In this document: in pieces, positions 58,500 through 64,000 of the stretch
Numbering within the stretch: the stretch's first letter is position 1
How the letters are laid out: every line of letters begins with the position of its first letter
Assembly (NCBI RefSeq): GCF_003696215.1
Contig: NZ_RFFG01000026.1
Location: 1 to 64,000, forward strand
Source of the DNA: Actinomadura harenae
GTDB lineage: Bacteria > Actinomycetota > Actinomycetes > Streptosporangiales > Streptosporangiaceae
Length of the DNA stretch: 64,000 bases
Direction of reading: 5' to 3'
Made by a program: the position numbers and the translations under genes
Notes under the pieces: model-generated
The model's input: only the letters and a program-made list of their open reading frames with translations
Database searches by the model: none
What the model was told of the DNA's origin: nothing

Positions 58500-58822
58500 G
58501 AGTTCTGCCGGATCGGCCCTGGCGGCCGACTGGCGGAAGGGGCGCCTTCGGTGGGCGGGACGTCCTGGGGCATCCGCTGGACGTGGCGCGCCTGCAGCAG
58601 GCGGTGGACGTGCTTGCGGGTCCAGATGGTCTTGCCGCCGGGCGTGGGCACGCCAGCGGCGGTCAGCTTGATGCCGACGCCCTGAAGGCTGAGGCCCGCG
58701 CGGCGCAGCGCGAGCACCTCGGCGACCACCTCGGGCGGGCAGGACGGCGGACGCCCACGCCGTGCGCCTGGGGCCGACTCCGGCGGCGGGCTGCCCGAGG
58801 ACGGGATCGGGGCGGGTTCCAT
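58500..58822 (-). pseudogene. Serine-recombinase-type DNA-binding domain, stop codon not found
   Basis: From the ATG at 58820-58822 the frame encodes GRPPSCPPEVVAEVLALRRA then KLTAAGVPTPGGKTIWTRKH VHRLL, the 'recombinase' domain pattern seen in small actinomycete proteins and large serine recombinases. After ~85 residues the frame loses similarity but stays open, antisense to the integrase, for 1.8 kb. The real end has been lost or lies at a frameshift. It follows the small membrane gene by 2 bp (TGACGATG). 58295-58499 has nothing else. Confidence 0.5.
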
Positions 58823-58824
58823 CG

Positions 58825-59058
58825 TCACCGCGACCCGCGCCGCACCAGCTGACGAACGAAATCCAGTTGTGCTCTGAGCGCCTGCAAGTACAGGCGCGCC
58901 GTCGCCAGGTCCTGGCAGCGCAGCAGCGCGCGCAGGGTGAAGCCGAGGAAGATCAGGACCGCCAGGACGGCGCAACTGATCAGTGTGAGGACGACGCCGA
59001 CGATCCAGCCCGCCATCGGGCCTGCCTCGGCGACCAGGCGAAGAAGCTCCGTGAGCAC
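58825..59058 (-). CDS. Small membrane protein
   Basis: 77 residues from a GTG. One or two hydrophobic helices (GPMAGWIVGVVLTLISCAVL, AVLIFLGFTLRALL) followed by a basic amphipathic helix (RLYLQALRAQLDFVRQLVRR). Its ribosome site GGGGAGAG is inside the 3' arm of an intergenic hairpin. Between two same-strand genes, so part of an operon. Function unknown. Confidence 0.55.
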   Translation of the reverse strand: MLTELLRLVAEAGPMAGWIVGVVLTLISCAVLAVLIFLGFTLRALLRCQDLATARLYLQALRAQLDFVRQLVRRGSR

Positions 59059-59061
59059 CTG

Positions 59062-59093
59062 CTGCTCTCCCCGTACTCGTGCGGGGAGAGCAG
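59062..59093. promoter_or_regulatory. Intercistronic hairpin that contains the next gene's ribosome site
   Basis: Perfect 12-nt arms CTGCTCTCCCCG / CGGGGAGAGCAG with an 8-nt loop, between two minus-strand genes. In the transcript the second arm holds the Shine-Dalgarno of the 77-residue membrane gene, so folding would block its translation or terminate upstream transcription. Confidence 0.6.
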
Positions 59094-59098
59094 GAGCG

Positions 59099-59827
59099 TC
59101 ACACCGCTGCCAGGCTCCTCCCCGCTATCTGGTCCAATAGCGATAGGGGTAGGGAGAGACCATCGGAGGGTTCACCACGCCGCCCGAAGCGGCGGACAGT
59201 AGCGAGCAGCACAGAGGTGAAGTCGGTCTGGTCGAAGACGCGGGTCAGCGCGATCAGCAGCAGCACCCGCAGGCGCCGCAGCAGAATCAGGACGCCGCTG
59301 AGGAACTGCCAGAGCGCCTCCAACGTGGCCTCGGCAACCTGCTGGCTCACCCGAACGCTCCAGCGCTCGACCGGCCTGTCGAGGGGCGGAGTGGCGACGT
59401 CCACGTTGGGCACTGGTGCGGACGGCCGGTGCAGCACGGTGATGCGGACCGGCGTCCACCCGGGCCGCCAAAACAGGCCGTCCCTCAATGCGTAGACCGC
59501 CTGGCCCATGGTGGCGCTGAACCCGGGCCAGCGCGCCGGTGCCGACCGGGCAGCGCAAATGGCCCTGGTACTGAGGGCGGAACGAGCGCCCGTCAGACCG
59601 GTCCGTGATGCGGCGTGCCTGACAACAGGCAGGCGAGAACGCTTCTTGGAACCGGGGACGAAGCAGGCGCCGAACGCCTCCTCTTTGAGGAGATCCCATA
59701 GCGCAACAGCCCACTCGAACAAGGCCGGATTGGCATCGATGCCTTCGCAGGAAAGGACGGGCGAACTGATCCGCAGGTCCTGCATGCCCACGAAGCCACT
59801 GGACCATGGCACCACGAGCTGGATCAT
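59099..59827 (-). CDS. Hypothetical protein with C-terminal membrane helix
   Basis: 242 residues from the ATG at 59825-59827. N-terminal ~170 residues soluble, with WAVALWDLLKEEAFGACFVP and VRITVLHRPSAPVPNVDVAT. Near the C-terminus FLSGVLILLRRLRVLLLIAL is membrane-like. No family recognised. First gene of a three-gene minus-strand run. The 336-bp interval 59828-60163 upstream shows nothing I can call. Confidence 0.5.
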   Translation of the reverse strand: MIQLVVPWSSGFVGMQDLRISSPVLSCEGIDANPALFEWAVALWDLLKEEAFGACFVPGSKKRSRLPVVRHAASRTGLTGARSALSTRAICAARSAPARWPGFSATMGQAVYALRDGLFWRPGWTPVRITVLHRPSAPVPNVDVATPPLDRPVERWSVRVSQQVAEATLEALWQFLSGVLILLRRLRVLLLIALTRVFDQTDFTSVLLATVRRFGRRGEPSDGLSLPLSLLDQIAGRSLAAV

Positions 59828-60163
59828 GTCCTCACCCCCTGCCCTGGCGCTCCCTCTTTGGCTAGCTCTGTGTCAGCGACCCTAGCCGCAGCGCGCGTCC
59901 GGGCGCGCGCGGTGATTCGAACAGGTGTCCCCCTAAATCTCCCGACATGGTGCCCCGAACGTCTCCGTCTCCTGGCCCCGTCCGGCCGGACCAGCTCCCC
60001 CGCCTGTCGCCGCAACCAAGCTCGACCTCCGGTCGCCGGGAGGGTTCCTGCGCAGCGACAGAGTCTTCACGCCGTAGATTCCTTTAGGTGCGCGGGGTAA
60101 GAGAGGCTCCGTGGGCAGGACCGGCTGATCGGAGGCACGGGTCTCCTCCAGCAGGGGCAGCGG

Positions 60164-60979
60164 TTGCTGGAGCGTGCGCGGGCGATGCTTGACGAATGCG
60201 ACTTCACCGCCCAGATCGGCGGTGATCTCCTGGTCGTGACGGCCGACCTTGGGATCGTCACGGCCTGGCTCGCGTACGACGCGGGCGACCAGAATCTCGC
60301 GCGGACCCTCTACAAGGACGCAGCGCTACTGGCCCAGTGCTCGGGAGACCCCGAGGTCCAAGTGCACTTGCACGCGAACATGGCGCAGCAGGCCACGTAC
60401 CTCGCCCGGACGACGGGGCGGAAGGGCACAGCACGCGAGGCGCTCCGCTTTGCCCAGCAGGCCGAGGTCGCGGCCCGGCATCTGCCGTCCGCGACGTTGC
60501 AGGCGCTCATCGCACTCCGGCAGGCCCTCGCGCATGCCGAGCTCGGCGATGAGGTCGCATTCCGTCGAACAATCGGGCGGGCGCGCGACGAGGTCGACCG
60601 CGGCCGGCACGACTCCGATCAAAGCTGGACGCTGTTCGTGGGCCATTCGGAGATCACGGGCTATGAGGCGATCGGCTACGGCGCGCTCGGCCGGCCGGAG
60701 CGTGCCACGGGCCTGTACCGGCAGGTCCTGGAGCACGACCGGTCGCCCCGGGATCTGGCCTACTACCGTGCGCGGCTTGCCGGTAGCCTCACGCAAGTCG
60801 GGGACACCTCCGGCGCCATCGAGGAAGGGCTCGCGGTGCTCCCTGGGCTCATGGAGGGGACCATGACGTCCGGGCGGGTCCTGCGCGAGCTGCGACCCGT
60901 ACGGGACGCGGCAGAGACCCGCGCCGAGGAGTTCCGCGAGCAGTACGACCGGGCCGAGGCCATGCTGGCCAGCGCGTAA
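60164..60979 (+). pseudogene. TPR sensor half of an XRE-type regulator, N-terminus missing
   Basis: 271 codons from a TTG (in-frame ATG at 60185; the frame is open slightly further 5'). The sequence is a run of TPR helix pairs (LIAWLAYDAGDQNLARTLYK-type; VHLHANMAQQATYLARTTG; GYGALGRPERATGLYRQVLE) as in the C-terminal half of ~400-residue XRE-TPR regulators. No helix-turn-helix exists upstream, so the DNA-binding half has been lost. The GNAT gene follows after 15 bp, a common arrangement for this regulator type. Confidence 0.6.
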
Positions 60980-60994
60980 CGGAGGGGCGATTCA

Positions 60995-61540
60995 GTGGCT
61001 GTGACGTTCGAGCACTTCAACGGCGAACAGGCCCGTGCGCGGCGAGACGACGTCGCCGACATCCACCGCGACGCCTACAGCAAGAAGATCGCCGAGGGCG
61101 ACCGGTTCGCCGCCGGTCAGGCGTTCATGAAGCGGTTCGACGCCTACACCGAACGCGACGGATTCGATCTGGTGATCGCCTATGAGGAAGGGCGTCCGGC
61201 CGGGCAGGCGTGGGGATGGCCGCTCCCTGCCGACACCGGCTGGTGGGGCGGTCTGCTGACGCCAGTTGAGCCGGGCTATCTGGACGAGGACGGCACACGC
61301 ACGTTCGCCCTGTCGGAGCTGATGGTCCGGCAGGAGTCCTCCGGCCAGGGCGCGGGCCACAAGCTCCACAACGAGTTGCTGAACGGTCGACCCGAACAGC
61401 GTTGCACGCTGCTGGTGCGTCCCACGAACGACGCCTATGAGGCGTACCGGCGGTGGGGCTGGAAGACCATCGGGCAACTTCGCCCGAACATGCCTGACGC
61501 GCCGACGTTCGATGTGCTGATGCTCGACCTCCCGCTGTGA
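60995..61540 (+). CDS. GNAT-family N-acetyltransferase
   Basis: 181 residues from a GTG with GGAGGGG 8 bp upstream. Acetyl-CoA loop region VRQESSGQGAGHKLHNELLN (Q-x-x-G-x-G/A) and the end VRPTNDAYEAYRRWGWKTIG fit the GNAT fold. The substrate is unknown. Probably co-transcribed with the TPR regulator remnant upstream. Confidence 0.78.
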   Translation: MAVTFEHFNGEQARARRDDVADIHRDAYSKKIAEGDRFAAGQAFMKRFDAYTERDGFDLVIAYEEGRPAGQAWGWPLPADTGWWGGLLTPVEPGYLDEDGTRTFALSELMVRQESSGQGAGHKLHNELLNGRPEQRCTLLVRPTNDAYEAYRRWGWKTIGQLRPNMPDAPTFDVLMLDLPL

Positions 61541-61737
61541 TCTCCAGCTGAGGTACGCAGACCTCCGTCAGGTGAAGCATCCCCGCAAGCAGAACCACAA
61601 CCTCACAGGACAGAACGGCTAGGCGTCATTGCCCGTTCGTACACAGGGCTCGTAGTGACGGCCCTCCCGCGCCTGGCATCCTCGCTAGCCTTGCTGCCCG
61701 TCCCCGAGTGGATCTGATCAAGGTCGGAGGAGATGCT

Positions 61738-62733
61738 GTGAAGGTCCTTATCGCCGGTGGAGCCGGCTACATCGGCAGCACGGTCGGGTCGGCCTGCTTG
61801 GACGCGGGCATCACCCCGGTGGTCCTGGACAGTCTTGTCCGGGGACGCCGTGAGTTCACCGGGGGCCGCGCCTTCTACGAGGGCGACATCGCGGACGGCG
61901 GGCTGGTGGATCGGGTCTTCGCCGAGCATCCGGACATCGCGGCCGTGGTCCACTGCGCGGCGCTGATCCTGGTGCCGGAGTCGGTCGCGAACCCGATCGG
62001 GTACTACGACGCGAACGTCGCCAAGAGCCTCGCCTTCGTCGGCCACCTGAACCGCAACGGCTGCGACCGTGTCATCTTCTCCAGCTCGGGCTCGATCTAC
62101 CGGGCGGAGGACGGCTCGCCCCTCAACGAGGACTCACCGCTGGCGCCGCAGAGCCCCTACGCACGGACCAAGGCGGTGTGCGAGGGCATGTTCGCCGACA
62201 TCGCCACCGCCGGTGGTCCGCGCGTGCTGTCGCTGCGATACTTCAACCCGGTCGGGGCCGACCCCGAGTTGCGTACCGGGCTCCAGCTCAAGCGGCCCAG
62301 TCATGCGCTGGGCGTGCTCATCCAGGCGCATCAGCAGGGCCGCCCGTTTCCGATCACGGGCGTGGACTGGCCGACGCGCGACGGCTCGGGCATCCGGGAC
62401 TACGTGCACGTCTGGGATCTGGCCGCGGCCCACGTCGCGGCGATCGAACGCTTCGACTCCATCCTCACCGGGACGAAGCGCTCGATCGCGATCAACCTGG
62501 GAACCGGCTCCGGCACCACGGTCCGCGAGCTGTGCGCCGCGTTCAACAACGTGGTCGACACCCCACTGGACACCGTCGACGCCGACCCGCGGCCCGGTGA
62601 CGTCGCCGGGGGCTACACCAAGAGCGACCGCGCGGCCGAACTGCTGGGCTGGACCCCCGGACTGTCCCTGGAGAGTGCGATCCGCTCCGCCCTGGACTGG
62701 ATTCCCGTACGCGACAGGCTGCTGCGGGACTGA
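61738..62733 (+). CDS. galE: UDP-glucose 4-epimerase-like short-chain dehydrogenase
   Basis: 331 residues from a GTG with CGGAGGA 7 bp upstream; a longer frame from 61708 lacks a ribosome site. NAD-binding GGAGYIG at the start, DIADGGLV and HCAALILVPESV, the catalytic Ser in SSSGSIY, Tyr-x3-Lys (YARTK) and the long FNPVGADPELRTG block of GalE/extended SDR. Expected to interconvert UDP-glucose and UDP-galactose, though related NDP-sugar epimerases cannot be excluded. The gene symbol is by family only. Confidence 0.82.
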   Translation: MKVLIAGGAGYIGSTVGSACLDAGITPVVLDSLVRGRREFTGGRAFYEGDIADGGLVDRVFAEHPDIAAVVHCAALILVPESVANPIGYYDANVAKSLAFVGHLNRNGCDRVIFSSSGSIYRAEDGSPLNEDSPLAPQSPYARTKAVCEGMFADIATAGGPRVLSLRYFNPVGADPELRTGLQLKRPSHALGVLIQAHQQGRPFPITGVDWPTRDGSGIRDYVHVWDLAAAHVAAIERFDSILTGTKRSIAINLGTGSGTTVRELCAAFNNVVDTPLDTVDADPRPGDVAGGYTKSDRAAELLGWTPGLSLESAIRSALDWIPVRDRLLRD

Positions 62734-63311
62734 TCTGGTCTCCCTCGCCTCGTTCCGGGCGAGTGCTCGAGACGTCGCTGATCGATGATGAGACATCGGC
62801 TGCCGAACCATGGGGTTGTGGATCCGCTGCTGCCCGTGTCGTGGCTCCTGCCAGGCTGGACGACGTTGGAACCGACCATTCCACCAACGGCGATGCAGTC
62901 CCCCGCCGTCGCCGGAGCTGATCCAGTCGCCGTGAGGCCGTCGGCCCGGCTTCTGCCTGAAAGCCAGTCGCGTTTCATCGCCGCCCCCCTCGAAGCCGAG
63001 GAACTGATCAGTGAGCTGGCCGCCCGCTCCCCCGGACCAGGTAGGCGAAGGTCGGTACTGACGTTCATGCGGCTGCAGCCTGCGACGTCAGTGCCACAAG
63101 ATGCGATGTGCGTGGAGCCGGGCCACCACCAGGACGGTCATCGCGGCTCAGGCGAATGCGCGGGAGTGAGGGAGGGCGTGCCGCTGAAGCAGCGATCAGG
63201 ACTTGTGGATCGGTTCCTGGAGGCCACGCGGAGGGCGTACCTTCCCGAATGATCCCCCTGATGGTCTCCGAGTAGGCCCGCGTTGCAGCGCGGGTCGGGA
63301 AGGCGCGCCCG
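62734..63311. other. 580-bp interval of uncertain content
   Basis: No intact gene. On the minus strand around 63200-63300 a string FPTRAATRAYSETIRGIIRE looks protein-like but has no start or stop context. Confidence 0.35.
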
Positions 63312-63616
63312 TGCTGAGCGCAGTCACCGACGACCAGGACGAACTGCTCGCCTTCAACGGCTTCCCGGCCGAGCAGTGGATCCACCTGCGGACCACCAAC
63401 CCCATCGAGTCGGCCTTCTCCATGGTCAAGCTCCGCACCGAGGTCACCTGCGGCGCCGGAAGCCCGGCGGGCGCGCTTGCGATGGTGTTCAAGCCGGCCG
63501 AGTCCGCCCCGGCGCGACGGCGCGCGGTCACCGGAGCCCACCTGGTGTCCCTGGTCCGCGCGGGCGCCCGATTCGAGAACGGCGTCCTGGCCGAGCGGTC
63601 CGAGGTTGCGGCGTGA
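63312..63616 (+). mobile_element. IS256-family (Mutator-type) transposase, C-terminal remnant
   Basis: About 100 codons: DELLAFNGFPAEQWIHLRTT then NPIESAFSMVKLRTEVTCGA and ARRRAVTGAHLVSLVRAGAR, matching the last quarter of IS256-type transposases, including the conserved H-x-RTTNPIES with the final catalytic Glu. The N-terminal three quarters are absent. Its TGA overlaps the GTG of the next gene. Confidence 0.8.
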
Positions 63617-64000
63617 ACGCCGACGACATCCTGCAGAACCCGGACGAGCACGTCCGCTTCGCGGCCTACCTCGGCAGGCTGGGGCGTGTTGCCGATCCGG
63701 ATGAGGTCGACCTGGTGGGCCGCGTGCTCACCGATCCGGACCAGGCGATGGCCCAGTCCGCGGTGCTGCGGCACCTGGACCGTCGAGCGGCCGGCCTCTA
63801 CCCCGGTCCCGCTTACGAGGGGTGGGCGCGGGCGATGACCCGGGCCGTGACCGACCGCCCCTTCCTGACTCAGCGCCTGCGGGAGTGGACACTGTTCCGC
63901 GCCGTCACGCTCAAGCTGCCCTGGCAGCCGGACGAACTGCTCGCGTCATCCAACTGGCTCCAGCTCATGACCGCCGCCGGGACCAACACCGAAGCCATCG
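63613..64000 (+). CDS. Hypothetical protein, runs off the window end
   Basis: At least 129 codons from a GTG (63613) that overlaps the transposase stop (GTGA); the frame is open to the last base. VNADDILQNPDEHVRFAAYL, GRVADPDEVDLVGRVLTDPD, AQSAVLRHLDRRAAGLY resembles HEAT-like or alpha-solenoid repeats. Family not recognised. The chance adjacency to an IS remnant suggests that the original promoter was displaced. Confidence 0.6.
   Translation, partial: MNADDILQNPDEHVRFAAYLGRLGRVADPDEVDLVGRVLTDPDQAMAQSAVLRHLDRRAAGLYPGPAYEGWARAMTRAVTDRPFLTQRLREWTLFRAVTLKLPWQPDELLASSNWLQLMTAAGTNTEAI

Noticed and set aside
56948..58975. 675-codon minus-strand ORF over the integrase
   Set aside because: Only its first ~85 codons resemble a protein; the rest is antisense to the tyrosine recombinase.
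59062..59093. Hairpin resembling a type I-E CRISPR repeat
   Set aside because: It occurs once, with no spacers, second repeat or cas genes; the arms are fully explained as an intercistronic stem-loop.
59905..59935. Possible tRNA T-loop (GATTCGAAC)
   Set aside because: No complementary T-stem, acceptor stem or anticodon arm could be formed around it.

Overview
This is high-GC DNA (strong G/C bias at third codon positions) from an actinomycete. Several features suggest Streptosporangiales, Actinomadura-like: DUF574-type methyltransferase, XRE-TPR regulators, an F420-type deazaflavin reductase, a WD40 giant and a graspetide operon. That placement is inference; there is no rRNA or tRNA here to confirm it. 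No CRISPR array was seen.

Layout. 0-10.4 kb is mostly intact metabolic and housekeeping sequence: the end of an acyltransferase domain, an acyl-CoA oxidase-like enzyme, RidA, two HAD phosphatases, a YigZ-like protein, a PAP2 phosphatase, a Cys-rich/pentapeptide fusion, a deazaflavin reductase with a divergent TetR regulator, and a MazG-like pyrophosphohydrolase. 10.4-21 kb is the first accessory zone: IS5-type remnants, a kinase-lectin receptor, a tyrosine integrase, an MFS/NmrA pair whose TetR regulator has been wrecked by a decayed Tn3-type element, and a HTH-NTPase-Sel1 repeat protein. 21-26.3 kb holds an MFS-MarR efflux operon and bioB-bioA. 26.4-33 kb has small hypotheticals, a lasso-cyclase-like fragment, a truncated TPR gene and a 1,077-residue WD40 protein. 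33.3-45.8 kb has a protein phosphatase/methyltransferase pair, a two-gene ABC exporter, an APH-like kinase, an XRE-TPR regulator with a small partner, and many hypotheticals, one pair of which carries apparent frameshifts. 46-53 kb is a gene graveyard (prophage/ICE nuclease and directionality factor, LamG and coiled-coil fragments) around a GNAT protein, a DUF6247/RelE-like module and a RibD-like reductase. 54.0-56.5 kb is the most distinctive unit: a RiPP precursor, an ATP-grasp ligase and a PIMT-like methyltransferase, i.e. a graspetide cluster of the type expected to give an ester-cyclised, aspartimide-containing peptide. 57-64 kb contains a degenerate integrase, a small membrane-protein operon, a truncated TPR regulator, a GNAT, a GalE-like epimerase and an IS256-family remnant next to a gene that runs off the window.

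How it works together. Clear operons are MFS-marR (ATGA overlap), bioB-bioA (GTGA overlap), the ABC pair (14-bp overlap), the methyltransferase-phosphatase pair, XRE-TPR plus partner (ATGA overlap), DUF6247-RelE (GTGA overlap) and the graspetide trio (5-bp gap, then ATGA overlap). Palindromic operators are visible for the TetR, MarR and ABC systems. Repeated sequence links distant parts of the window: the 3' end of the TetR gene at 9.4 kb recurs inverted at 56.9 kb, and the leader of the RibD-like gene at 52.5 kb recurs inverted at 56.7 kb. All functional calls are from reading motifs; no database search was run.
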